Positions 1 through 8,665 of a DNA stretch of 64,000 nucleotides are shown here, in pieces. Made by a program: the position numbers and the translations under genes. The DNA lies in NCBI GenBank assembly GCA_016716305.1, contig JADJWP010000002.1, forward strand, positions 186,001 to 250,000, given 5' to 3'. Within the stretch, counting starts at the first letter, position 1, and each line of letters starts with the position of its first letter. The notes under the pieces are model-generated. The model was not told the origin of the DNA, searched no databases, and saw only the letters and a list, made by a program, of their open reading frames with translations. This stretch comes from Chloracidobacterium sp. Lineage in GTDB: Bacteria; Acidobacteriota; Blastocatellia; Pyrinomonadales; Pyrinomonadaceae.

Positions 1-2
1 CA

Positions 3-317
3 ACGTTGATATCGATTCTGTGCCGCCTGGAACTCAGATCTGTGTTGACCGATCTACTGTTCAAGGAAACTTCCACGTTGGGGATCCGGTTTCGCGACGT
101 CGATCGCGAAGCTCTCGACCGCGAGTTGGTAGACGTTCAGACGGCATACGGACAAGTGAAGGTCAAGATCGGCCGTCATAACGGCGTTATAGTAAACGTA
201 ATGCCGGAGTATGACGATGTGGTGCGGGTCGCAAAAGAAAACGGCGTTTCGCTGCGGGCCGTACACAACGCTGTCTCCGCATCGCTCGCTAGTCGAGCCG
301 CATTGGCGGCAGGTTAA
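3..317 (+). CDS. larC: LarC nickel-insertion protein, C-terminal fragment
   Basis: This is the 3' end of a gene that starts before the window; the frame is open to base 3, so the TTG at 6 is not a true start. The visible residues match the C-terminal domain of LarC (DUF111 family), including a KETSTLGIRF stretch followed by a basic beta strand (YGQVKVKIGRH) and a terminal helix. LarC is the CTP-dependent cyclometallase that inserts nickel into the pyridinium-3,5-bisthiocarboxylate cofactor used by lactate racemase and related enzymes. folE starts 5 bp downstream on the same strand, so the two are probably co-transcribed. Whether larB or larE lie upstream cannot be seen. Confidence 0.8.
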   Translation, partial: TLISILCRLELRSVLTDLLFKETSTLGIRFRDVDREALDRELVDVQTAYGQVKVKIGRHNGVIVNVMPEYDDVVRVAKENGVSLRAVHNAVSASLASRAALAAG

Positions 318-322
318 GGTTT

Positions 323-904
323 ATGGCAAGAAAGAAACGAACTAAGCTCGATCGTGAAAAGATAGCCGCAGGCGTCAGGCTTGTGCTCGAAGGGATCGGC
401 GAGGATCCGGAGCGTGATGGCCTGGTAAAAACGCCGGAGCGTGTGGCCGATTTCTACGCTGAATTGACCGAGGGTATGTGGCAGGACGCCAAGGAGCACA
501 TTGTTCCGCTGCCGGGTGATTCGCACGACGAAATGGTGATCGTAAAGGACATTTCGATAGCCTCGGTTTGCGAGCATCATCTTGCACCCTTCGTAGGCAA
601 GTGCCACATCGCATACATTCCAAAAGACGGCCGGATCGTCGGGCTTTCAAAGCTTGCCCGGATCGCTGAGATCTTTTCGAGGCGTTTGCAGGTTCAGGAA
701 CGATTGACGCAGCAGATCGCAGGAACCCTTTTTGAAGAATTAGAGCCGCTTGGCGTGATGGTCGTTATCGAGGCCGAGCATACATGCATGACGCTCCGTG
801 GGGTCAAGAAACCCGGTGCCGTCACGATAACCTCAGCTGTGCTCGGCGGCTTTCGAAAGGATCCGCGAACGCGGGCGGAGGCAATGTCGCTGATCAAGGG
901 ATAA
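323..904 (+). CDS. folE: GTP cyclohydrolase I (FolE)
   Basis: 193 aa, normal length for type I GTP cyclohydrolase, which converts GTP to 7,8-dihydroneopterin triphosphate, the first step of folate/tetrahydropterin synthesis. The zinc ligands are present: Cys83 and His86 in the motif VCEHHLAPF, and Cys155 in EHTCMTLRG. The substrate-binding segment GLSKLARI and the C-terminal RTRAEAMSLI are also intact. The ATG lies 5 bp after the larC stop. The short GTP-cyclohydrolase N-terminus (DREKIAAGVRLVLEGIGEDPERDGLVKTPERVA) begins immediately, so this start is secure. Confidence 0.96.
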   Translation: MARKKRTKLDREKIAAGVRLVLEGIGEDPERDGLVKTPERVADFYAELTEGMWQDAKEHIVPLPGDSHDEMVIVKDISIASVCEHHLAPFVGKCHIAYIPKDGRIVGLSKLARIAEIFSRRLQVQERLTQQIAGTLFEELEPLGVMVVIEAEHTCMTLRGVKKPGAVTITSAVLGGFRKDPRTRAEAMSLIKG

Positions 905-976
905 ACGCGATGGCCGGCATAATTTGATCAAGTACTTAAACTGTCGGGAATCGACATCTCAGGAACTACTTTAGAT

Positions 977-2635
977 ATGAAACGAACAACAGCTATTGCT
1001 TTTTTGATCACTACGTTATCGATTACCCCGTTCTTTCAAACATTGGAAGGACGGTTTGATGCGGTAAAGATCCGTGAACGCGTAAAAAGGTTATCCGCTG
1101 ACGATTTCGAGGGACGCGGGCCCGGAAATGAAGGAAGTAAGAAGGCCGCCGAGTATATAGCGGCACAAATGAAGGCTGTCGGTATAAAACCGGGTAACGG
1201 GAAAAGTTATTTCCAGAACGTAAAACTCGCCGGGATCAAGGTCGACCCTTCGACCCAGCTTGTAGTTTCCGGCCGATCCGCCCAACCGCGGAGTTTCCGA
1301 TTCGGCGACGACTTTGTCGCGACGACGGGAGCGCAGCGTGAGGGTGTCTCGGTCGATGCTGAGCTTGTTTTCATGGGTTATGGGATCGATGCACCGCTAT
1401 ACAATTGGAATGATTACAGCGGGCCTGCCGAAGATTACCGCGGAAAGGTACTGCTTATCATGGTGAATGACCCGCCGGCAACGACGGAAGAACCGAATCT
1501 GTTTGGCGGGAAGGCACTGACTTATTACGGCCGCTGGACCTACAAGTACGAGGAAGCGGCACGCCGCGGTGCCGCCGGTGTGATCCTGATCCACACGAAC
1601 GAGACGGCCGGATATGGCTGGAACGTTGTGCGGACCTCATTCGGTGGTGCCCGATCCGAGATATTTCGTGAGCCGGGCAATAACCGTCCGTTCCTCGATC
1701 TGATGAGCTGGATCACTGATGATGGAGCCAAGTCGATAATGCAGCAAGCGGGCATCGATTTCGAAGGTCTCCGGATGAAAGCCGCGACCCGAAAGTTTCG
1801 GCCGGTGAAAACGGGGCTTCGCGTAAAGATCGACCTTAAGACGTCGGTGCGGACGTTCGATTCGCCAAACATCGTTGGCCGGATCGATGGAAGCGAAAAA
1901 GCCCTTCGGGATGAATATGTGCTCTATACAGCCCACTGGGATCATCTTGGGGTCGGCGAACCTGATGCAGCGGGTGACCGCATTTACAATGGTGCGTACG
2001 ACAATGCTTCGGGCGTCGCGGCCGTGATCGCGATCGGCGAAACGATCAACAAAATGCCAAAGAGCGAACGTCCAAAGCGGTCGACCTACATTCTTTTCCC
2101 GACCGCCGAAGAGCAAGGTTTGCTCGGGGCTGAATACTTCGCACAGTTTCCGTTGATCCCGCTCAATAAGATCGCCGGTAACGTCAATATCGACGGTGTC
2201 AATTTCTTTGGCAGGACGAAGGACTTCTCGGCCCTCGGTGCCGAGCGGTCGACCATCGGCGAACTTGTCGCGGATGTTGCAAAGGAACGCAATATGTCGC
2301 TCGAAGGTGATATGCGACCCGAACAGGGGTTCTTCTTCCGATCGGATCATTTTCCGTTTGCCAAAGTCGGTGTTCCGGCGGTTTCGCTTCGGCACGGCGA
2401 CGATTTCACGAGCCCGCTGCAGGGCGAAGCTCTCAACTTTTTCAGTAACTACACTGCAAAGTACTACCATCAACCATCAGATCAATATTACGACTGGTGG
2501 GACGCCGCAGCGATGATCCAGAATGCCGAACTCGGGCTCGCGATCGGGATGAAGATCGCAAATTCACCGGTTCTGCAAAGGTACAAGGACTCGGACGAGT
2601 TTGCGGGCGCAGATAAGAAGCGGATGGGAAAATAG
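977..2635 (+). CDS. Secreted M28 family metallopeptidase with PA-type insert
   Basis: 552 aa. The N-terminus (MKRTTAIAFLITTLSI) is a signal peptide, so the product is exported. The middle (about 120-270) has the layout of a protease-associated domain inserted before the catalytic core. Co-catalytic zinc ligands of the M28 aminopeptidase fold are visible: HWDHLG near 321, Asp in YDNASG near 341, the catalytic EE pair in TAEEQG near 377, Asp in NIDGVN, and His in RSDHFPF. It probably acts as an aminopeptidase or carboxypeptidase on peptides in the periplasm or outside the cell. An AGGA lies about 12 nt before the ATG. A second M28 enzyme with a different tail is encoded at 17332-19435. Confidence 0.9.
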   Translation: MKRTTAIAFLITTLSITPFFQTLEGRFDAVKIRERVKRLSADDFEGRGPGNEGSKKAAEYIAAQMKAVGIKPGNGKSYFQNVKLAGIKVDPSTQLVVSGRSAQPRSFRFGDDFVATTGAQREGVSVDAELVFMGYGIDAPLYNWNDYSGPAEDYRGKVLLIMVNDPPATTEEPNLFGGKALTYYGRWTYKYEEAARRGAAGVILIHTNETAGYGWNVVRTSFGGARSEIFREPGNNRPFLDLMSWITDDGAKSIMQQAGIDFEGLRMKAATRKFRPVKTGLRVKIDLKTSVRTFDSPNIVGRIDGSEKALRDEYVLYTAHWDHLGVGEPDAAGDRIYNGAYDNASGVAAVIAIGETINKMPKSERPKRSTYILFPTAEEQGLLGAEYFAQFPLIPLNKIAGNVNIDGVNFFGRTKDFSALGAERSTIGELVADVAKERNMSLEGDMRPEQGFFFRSDHFPFAKVGVPAVSLRHGDDFTSPLQGEALNFFSNYTAKYYHQPSDQYYDWWDAAAMIQNAELGLAIGMKIANSPVLQRYKDSDEFAGADKKRMGK

Positions 2636-2711
2636 TCCTTTCAACCGGAAGGCAGCGGTGTAGCGTGTGGATAAAATCGATCTAACACGCTACACTTTTT
2701 CTTTTTCGAGC

Positions 2712-4799
2712 ATGTCAACGTTTTACATAACAACCCCGATCTATTACGCCAACAGCCTTCCGCATCTTGGCCATCTTTACACGACGATCGTGGCCGATGC
2801 GGTTCATCGATATAAACAACAGCGGGGTTTCGATGTTTTTTTTCTGACCGGTACGGACGAACACGGCGTCAATATCCAGCGGGCCGCCGAGAAAGCTGGC
2901 AAGACCCCAAAGGAGCAGGTCGATCTCATTTCAAACGAGCTAAAGCGGATGTTCTCCGATTTCGGCCTCGATCCGGCGAATGGCGGCTACGACATTTTCA
3001 TGCGGACGACCGAACCCTTTCATTACCAGGGTGTCCAGCACCTATGGCGGGAAATTGCCCGGAACAAAACGCCAAAAGGGAACGAGACGATCTACAAAGG
3101 CCATTATGAAGGCTGGTTCTGCGCCCCGTGTGCGGCATACAAGCTTGAGGACGAGTATTTTACTCCCGATGGTTCGGACGTACCGTTTTGTTCGATCCAC
3201 GAAAGGCCGCTTGATCGTGTGTCTGAGGAGAGTTACTTTTTCCGATTGTCGGATTACGCCGAGTTCTTGCTTGAAACGATAGAAAGCGATCTTCAAATAC
3301 TTAAACCAGAGTCTCGCCGTAACGAGGTTATTTCGTTCATAAAAGGCGGTTTGCAGGATCTCTCGATCAGCCGGGAACGAAAGTCGGTTTCGTGGGGCGT
3401 GCCGGTCCCGGGTGATGACGATCATGTCATGTACGTTTGGCTCGACGCACTTTCAAATTATATAACTGCTATCGGATATGGTAATGACCGTGACGGCTCA
3501 GTCGGATTTGAAAAATACTGGCAGAATGCCATCCATCTGGTCGGCAAGGACATACTCAGGTTTCATACGGTCTATTGGTTTTCGTTTTTGAAAGCTGCCG
3601 GCCTGCCGCTGCCAAGAACCGTATATGCTCACGGAATGTGGCTCGATTCCGATGGCCGCAAGATGGGTAAAACACTCGGCAATGTGATCGAAGTTGATGT
3701 ACTGCATCAACATTTTCAGGTCGATGCGGTGAGGTATTTCTGCCTTCGCGAAATGGTTTTCGGCCAGGACGGCAAGTTTGGCTATGAAAATCTGATCGAG
3801 CGTGCAAATTCCGATCTCGCTAGCGGTTTGGGAAATTTGCTTAGCCGGACGGTCTCGATGATCCAAAAATACCGCGAGGGCCGCATTCCGAGCGGGAAAA
3901 TTGCGGAAGCGAACTATCTGATGGCTCGACGGGCGGGCATCGACCCCGACGGTCAGGAGATCGTTTCTGTCGTTCAGCACGCGCGTGACGAATTCATCCG
4001 CAGATTCGACAATTACGAATTCAGCCTTGCATTGGAGACACTTTGGGCGGTCATCGCCCGGGTCGACAAAATGATCTCGGACGCAAAGCCGTGGGAATTG
4101 GCCAAGGACGAGAAAAATGCCGAGACATTGAATGCCGTACTTTATCGGTCTGCCGAGACCATCAGGTGGCTCGCAACAATGGTCTATCCCGCAATGCCGC
4201 GTTCGGCCGAGGATATATACAGCCAGCTCGGGCTGCAGGCAGATGTCTCATCGCTCGATCCGGCATCGTTGGTTTGGGGCAGCCTTGAACCCGGAACTTC
4301 AATAGGTGAGATCGTCGGCATCTTTCCGCGAATCGATAGAACGAAAGTTATGAATGAGATAAACGAAACGGTATCGAAAAAAACAGAATTATCGGCCGAG
4401 GTAGAGACGCTTTCTGAACCGGCTCCGGCTGTAACTGGGCCGGGGGCAGCCGAGCAGCCTGATGACAGTTTCATTACGATCGATGATTTTCTGAAGGTCG
4501 AGCTTCGTGTCGGTCAAATAACCGTTGCCGAACGCGTTCCGAAAGCTGACAAACTTTTGCGTTTTGAGGTCGACCTCGGCGAAGAGCAGCCGCGGCAGAT
4601 CCTCGCCGGGCTCGCCGAATACTATGAACCCGAAAAGCTGGTCGGCCGCAAAGTCGTCGTGGTCGCGAACCTCAAGCCCCGCATGATGCGAGGCCTCGAA
4701 TCCCAGGGTATGATCTGTGCCGCATCGCTGACAGAAGAGGACACGCCGGCGATCGCGACATTTCTAGAGGACGTAAAGATTGGCGCGAGGTTGAAATAA
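2712..4799 (+). CDS. metG: Methionyl-tRNA synthetase with C-terminal tRNA-binding domain
   Basis: About 695 aa from the ATG at 2712. The frame is open to a GTG at 2667, but homology begins at STFYITTPIYYAN, so 2712 is preferred. It charges tRNA-Met. Visible: the class I HIGH box as PHLGH (17-21), a zinc knuckle with CAPC and CSIH pairs, the KMSKS loop as KMGKT (317-321), an anticodon-binding helical domain, and a C-terminal EMAP/Trbp111-like domain (about 590-695, ITIDDFLKVELRVGQI) that aids tRNA binding and dimerisation. Ser to Gly in the KMSKS loop is a mild variation. The TAA overlaps the next ATG by one base (TAATG), implying translational coupling. Confidence 0.96.
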   Translation: MSTFYITTPIYYANSLPHLGHLYTTIVADAVHRYKQQRGFDVFFLTGTDEHGVNIQRAAEKAGKTPKEQVDLISNELKRMFSDFGLDPANGGYDIFMRTTEPFHYQGVQHLWREIARNKTPKGNETIYKGHYEGWFCAPCAAYKLEDEYFTPDGSDVPFCSIHERPLDRVSEESYFFRLSDYAEFLLETIESDLQILKPESRRNEVISFIKGGLQDLSISRERKSVSWGVPVPGDDDHVMYVWLDALSNYITAIGYGNDRDGSVGFEKYWQNAIHLVGKDILRFHTVYWFSFLKAAGLPLPRTVYAHGMWLDSDGRKMGKTLGNVIEVDVLHQHFQVDAVRYFCLREMVFGQDGKFGYENLIERANSDLASGLGNLLSRTVSMIQKYREGRIPSGKIAEANYLMARRAGIDPDGQEIVSVVQHARDEFIRRFDNYEFSLALETLWAVIARVDKMISDAKPWELAKDEKNAETLNAVLYRSAETIRWLATMVYPAMPRSAEDIYSQLGLQADVSSLDPASLVWGSLEPGTSIGEIVGIFPRIDRTKVMNEINETVSKKTELSAEVETLSEPAPAVTGPGAAEQPDDSFITIDDFLKVELRVGQITVAERVPKADKLLRFEVDLGEEQPRQILAGLAEYYEPEKLVGRKVVVVANLKPRMMRGLESQGMICAASLTEEDTPAIATFLEDVKIGARLK

Positions 4800-5467
4800 T
4801 GAGATCTGTCCGATTTATTCTTGTCATCACTCTTTTCACGGTGATGAACACCTTGGTGTCTGCTCAGGCACCGCAGAAGCCGGCTGCGAAAGGCGATTCG
4901 AAAACTGGAGTATTGGGGCATGCCGCCGACGGAAGGTACAGAAATGACCTTTTCGGTTTAGAGCTGAAATATCCGGCCGACTGGCATGTTGTCGACCAGG
5001 AGACGACAGCCGCTGTTCTCGATATAGGGACCGATTTTCTGAAGGGCGACAACCAGAGGTCAAACAACGAGCTTGAATCCTCGATAAAACAAGAGGTCGT
5101 GCTTTTTCATTTGACCCGAAAACCGATGGGAAGCATTGGAAACTGCGTCTTTATGTTGGCGGTTCAAAAGCAGCCAAGCCCGAAGGTCTTGCCGAAGATG
5201 GTCGCTGAAGCGACAAAGAGCTTATTGGTGAATAGCCCGAACCTAAAGGTCGCGAGAGACACTCGGACCGCAATGATAACAGGCCGCCAGTTTGCAATGA
5301 TCGATTTTGAAATGACGGTCGGCGAGCAAAAAGTAATTATCCTCTATTATGTAACAGTAACGAAGGGTTACGCATTGTCATACTCCCTTACTTTTGCAGA
5401 TACGGCCGACGCTGACCGACTGGCACTTGAAAACATTGCTCGGAGCATTACGTTCGATAAAAAGTAA
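4799..5467 (+). CDS. Small secreted protein of unknown function (PsbP-like fold possible)
   Basis: 222 aa with a clear signal peptide ending near VSAQA. The mature part contains a RNDLFGLELKYPADWHV segment. That aromatic 'YP-x-x-W' pattern is common at the start of PsbP/MOG1-like beta-sandwich proteins, so that fold is a guess. No catalytic motif is visible. It starts inside the metG stop codon (TAATG) and its own stop overlaps the tatD start in the same way, so metG, this gene and tatD form a coupled operon. A role in translation is not implied; it may simply ride in the operon. Confidence 0.7.
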   Translation: MRSVRFILVITLFTVMNTLVSAQAPQKPAAKGDSKTGVLGHAADGRYRNDLFGLELKYPADWHVVDQETTAAVLDIGTDFLKGDNQRSNNELESSIKQEVVLFHLTRKPMGSIGNCVFMLAVQKQPSPKVLPKMVAEATKSLLVNSPNLKVARDTRTAMITGRQFAMIDFEMTVGEQKVIILYYVTVTKGYALSYSLTFADTADADRLALENIARSITFDKK

Positions 5468-6258
5468 TGCTTGTTGATTCCCACTGCCATATTGACGGCG
5501 AGGCGTTTGATGGCGACCGCGACGAGGTCGTTCAGCGTGCTAGGGAAGCGGGCGTCGCCGCGATGCTGAACGTCGGTACGGGCGATCCGCATTCGGACGA
5601 TTTTCGGCGTGCGGTCGCCGTTGCCGAGAGATATGAGAACGTCTTCGCGAGCGTCGGCGTTCACCCACACGACGCGAATCTCTACGACGACAAAGCCGAA
5701 GAGCACCTGATCGGACTTTCAAAGTCTGAAAAGGTCATCGCATGGGGCGAGATCGGCCTCGACTTCTATTACGATCACAGCCCTCGCGATGTGCAGCTTG
5801 AGGTATTTCGTCGTCAGATCCGCACCGCAAAAGCGCTAGATCTGCCGATAATTATCCATAGCCGCGATGCAAACGACGAGACCGTTGAAATACTGACCGA
5901 GGAATGCTCGTGGGATGGTTTTCGCGGGATAATGCATTGCTTTGGCGGGACGCCCGAGATGGCTGAAACGCTGATGCCGATCGGGTTCTTGATCTCTTTC
6001 GCCGGCAACGTCACGTTCAAGAAAGCCGAAGATCTACGCAATGCCGCAATGGCCGTTCCGCTTGAAAAGCTGTTGGTCGAAACAGATTGCCCATTCCTCA
6101 CACCGGTCCCGTTTCGGGGTAAGCGAAATGAGCCTTCAATGGTCGTCCAGACGGCTCGTTTCCTGTCTGATCTCTACGGGGTCGGGTTCGAGGAACTGGC
6201 AGAAAAGACCACACGCAATTTTCTAGACTTCTTTCGACTAAAGTTGCCCGCAATTTAG
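5467..6258 (+). CDS. tatD: TatD family metal-dependent hydrolase
   Basis: 263 aa, the normal length. It is a TIM-barrel metal-dependent hydrolase of the TatD/YcfH type, associated with 3'-5' DNA exonuclease or D-aminoacyl-tRNA-related activities. Ligands visible: HCH near residues 6-8 (DSHCHID), Glu in GEIGLDFYYD, His in IIIHSRDA, His in IMHCFGG, and Asp in VETDCPFLTP. The ATG overlaps the preceding stop (TAATG). A tatD gene directly after metG is common in bacteria, which supports the assignment. Confidence 0.93.
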   Translation: MLVDSHCHIDGEAFDGDRDEVVQRAREAGVAAMLNVGTGDPHSDDFRRAVAVAERYENVFASVGVHPHDANLYDDKAEEHLIGLSKSEKVIAWGEIGLDFYYDHSPRDVQLEVFRRQIRTAKALDLPIIIHSRDANDETVEILTEECSWDGFRGIMHCFGGTPEMAETLMPIGFLISFAGNVTFKKAEDLRNAAMAVPLEKLLVETDCPFLTPVPFRGKRNEPSMVVQTARFLSDLYGVGFEELAEKTTRNFLDFFRLKLPAI

Positions 6259-6322
6259 TATCTAAACTTAAAATGACCCAGCGGTCGTGTAATTCGGCCC
6301 GATTCGTGGCAAAATCTCCACT

Positions 6323-6820
6323 ATGGCTAAAGAAAATTCCTTCGATATCGTATCGAAAACCGACTACGCCGAAGTCACCAATGCTATCAACCAAACTTCT
6401 AAAGAGATCTCCCAGAGGTTTGACTTCAAGGGAAGCAAGGCCGCAGTCGAATTGCAGCAAAAAGATCTATTGCTGACCGCCGAAGATGAAACGAAACTCC
6501 GGAACATGAACGACATTTTGCAGAGCAAGCTCGTAAAACGCGGCATCTCGCTCAAGGCCCTGGATTATCAGAAGATCGAGCCCGCAGCCGGCGGCACGGT
6601 CCGCCAGACCGTCAAGATCCAACAGGGAATCCCCACCGATAAAGCGAAAGAGGTGGTGAAGTTCATCAAAGACGGAAAATTCAAGGTCCAGGCGTCGATC
6701 CAGGGCGAGACCGTGCGTGTTTCGGGTAAGGATCGCGATACGCTGCAGGAGATCATCGCGGCTCTTAAGGCGAACGATTTTGGCATCGACATGCAGTTCG
6801 ATAACTACCGCTCGAACTAA
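6323..6820 (+). CDS. yajQ: YajQ family cyclic-di-GMP/nucleotide-binding protein
   Basis: 165 aa, full length for YajQ (UPF0234). The N-terminal NSFDIVSKTDYAEVTNAI and C-terminal FGIDMQFDNYR are hallmark segments. The fold is two ferredoxin-like domains; homologues bind c-di-GMP or nucleic acid and interact with regulators, but the role here is unknown. It lies 9 bp before the prenyl synthase gene, so they may share a transcript. Confidence 0.93.
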   Translation: MAKENSFDIVSKTDYAEVTNAINQTSKEISQRFDFKGSKAAVELQQKDLLLTAEDETKLRNMNDILQSKLVKRGISLKALDYQKIEPAAGGTVRQTVKIQQGIPTDKAKEVVKFIKDGKFKVQASIQGETVRVSGKDRDTLQEIIAALKANDFGIDMQFDNYRSN

Positions 6821-6829
6821 CATCCAGTT

Positions 6830-7849
6830 ATGAACACCTTCGCGGTCACCAAAAAGGAGCTTCTTCCTGACAACGCGGCCCGTAAAATATTCGGCCTGAT
6901 CAAGAACGAAATGGCTCTTGTCGAGGCTGAGTTTGAACGCCAGGCGAGATCGAATATTCAGGTGATCGACTATCTCGGCGACTATTTGCGATCTTCGGGC
7001 GGCAAACGTGTTCGTCCGGCATTGTTGATCTTGTCGCATTCCTGCATTGGCGGCACTCCGGGATCGGACAGCGTGATTCGTCTTGCGACCGTGATGGAGA
7101 TGCTTCATACGGCGACCCTTGTACACGACGACATAATCGACAACGCAGACCTGCGTCGAAATCGTCCGTCGGTAAATGCAAAGTTCGGCAATCAGGCGGC
7201 CGTGCTGATGGGCGACTGGTTATATATGTCGGCGTTCGAGACGTCACTAAGAGAACGCTCGCTCGAGATCCTTGATATCCTGACACGACTGACGCGAAAA
7301 ATGACCGAGGGTGAGTTGATCCAACTTACAATGATCGGCAATGTCGACATCACCCGCGAGGATTATTTCGACATTCTGCGACGCAAGACCGCGTATCTTT
7401 TTTCTGGCTGCTGCGAGATCGGAGCAATAATCGGGAAAGCAGCAAGAGATCAGCAAGAGGCGCTGCGTGAATATGGGATGAACCTTGGGATCGCTTTTCA
7501 GTTGGCTGACGATCTGCTCGATCTGACCTCGGATGACGTGACACTCGGGAAAAAGGCGGGGTCGGATCTGATCGAAGGCAAGATAACAATGCCTTTGATC
7601 CTTCTGGCTGAGATCGAGCCGAGCATCAAACACCTTTTGGAAGAGATCATGGCGGCCGGTTTTTATCCCGAAAGTTCAAAAGACCGGCTCGACGCATTAT
7701 TTGCTTCTAACGGGATCCAACGTCAGACCCGCGAGATCGCAGTGGAATATGCTGAACGGGCTAGAAAAAACCTTGAAGTTTTGCCCAAATCAGAGTATCG
7801 TACTGCTTTGGAATCGATACCGAATTACGTGATCGATCGTAATAAGTAG
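6830..7849 (+). CDS. trans-Polyprenyl diphosphate synthase (IspB/HepT type)
   Basis: 339 aa. It condenses isopentenyl diphosphate onto allylic diphosphates to make the long isoprenoid tail of a quinone. Both aspartate-rich motifs are present: the first as VHDDIIDNADLRR (DDxxD) and the second as QLADDLLD. The SGGKRVRPAL motif near the N-terminus binds the substrate diphosphate. The residues before the first DDxxD are MEMLHTATLV, as in medium/long-chain synthases, so an octaprenyl or heptaprenyl product is likely, but chain length cannot be read with certainty. Confidence 0.92.
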   Translation: MNTFAVTKKELLPDNAARKIFGLIKNEMALVEAEFERQARSNIQVIDYLGDYLRSSGGKRVRPALLILSHSCIGGTPGSDSVIRLATVMEMLHTATLVHDDIIDNADLRRNRPSVNAKFGNQAAVLMGDWLYMSAFETSLRERSLEILDILTRLTRKMTEGELIQLTMIGNVDITREDYFDILRRKTAYLFSGCCEIGAIIGKAARDQQEALREYGMNLGIAFQLADDLLDLTSDDVTLGKKAGSDLIEGKITMPLILLAEIEPSIKHLLEEIMAAGFYPESSKDRLDALFASNGIQRQTREIAVEYAERARKNLEVLPKSEYRTALESIPNYVIDRNK

Positions 7850-7919
7850 CCCCATTTTTCAGGATTCCTAATATTTTCGGTCCAAAAATCTGCAAACTCG
7901 TAAACTTTGATCTGCCAGC

Positions 7920-8564
7920 ATGTTAGACGAAAATCTTATAGCAACGCTTGAAACAAGTTTGCGGCAGACCCGTAATGCGCAGAATCGCTTAATGGTGCTT
8001 CTGCGTGAAGTTGAATCGGAAAGCGAACGGCTTCGAGAAGAAAGGGAACGTCTTCGCGAAGAGATTCAGGCTCTCGAGAATAGTGCATCGCAGACCGAGT
8101 CGGCCATCGACAGCCTGCTTGTGAGTCTGCGGTCGGGAAGCCGAATGTCCCGTATCGGACGTGAGATCAGATTCGAGGACGATTACGAAAATGTTCCGGA
8201 GACTCGGCCCTCGCGTGTCTCGAAACGCATACCGAATCGACAACAGCAGTCGAACAAAGGCACCGTAGCCTACATCAATCAGGCCCGCGGAGTTCCGTCG
8301 CGTACTAACAACATCGAACCGATAAGCCATCGGTTTTCCGATCGGACAATAACTCAGGCCTGTACGCTGCTGCTGCGAGAGGCCGGAAAGCCCCTGCATG
8401 TTAACGAACTTTACAATCTGCTGGTCGCCGGCGGGATGGAGTTCAAGGGTAACAATCCGACGATCTCGGTTGCTGTTTCATTGAACCGCAACCGAAGATT
8501 TCGTAAAGTCGACCCCGGTACGTTCGATCTTGCAATGCGTGAAGCATCGCAGGTCGCGTCCTAG
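7920..8564 (+). CDS. Coiled-coil protein with C-terminal HARE-HTH-like winged helix
   Basis: 214 aa. Residues about 5-65 are a charged coiled coil (RQTRNAQNRLMVLLREVESE and onward, rich in Glu/Arg heptads). Residues 75-140 look disordered and basic. Residues about 145-210 (TITQACTLLLREAGKPLHVN, then NNPTISVAVSLNRNRRFRKV) have the pattern of the HB1/ASXL/restriction-endonuclease (HARE) HTH domain, which is linked to DNA recognition. This suggests a small DNA-binding or nucleoid-associated protein that self-associates through the coil. No partner gene is adjacent. Confidence 0.65.
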   Translation: MLDENLIATLETSLRQTRNAQNRLMVLLREVESESERLREERERLREEIQALENSASQTESAIDSLLVSLRSGSRMSRIGREIRFEDDYENVPETRPSRVSKRIPNRQQQSNKGTVAYINQARGVPSRTNNIEPISHRFSDRTITQACTLLLREAGKPLHVNELYNLLVAGGMEFKGNNPTISVAVSLNRNRRFRKVDPGTFDLAMREASQVAS

Positions 8565-8665
8565 TCCGCGAAAAGAGTTTTCGACGGTCTCGCGAAATCC
8601 ATATTCAGGGTCTCGTTTATATGTTTGGCCCGGCAGATATCGCTTCCGGCCTCTTGCTGCTCAAA

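Noticed and set aside
1637..2473. 278-codon open frame on the minus strand
   Set aside because: It is antisense to the M28 peptidase, whose catalytic motifs are intact; the translated product has no family features.
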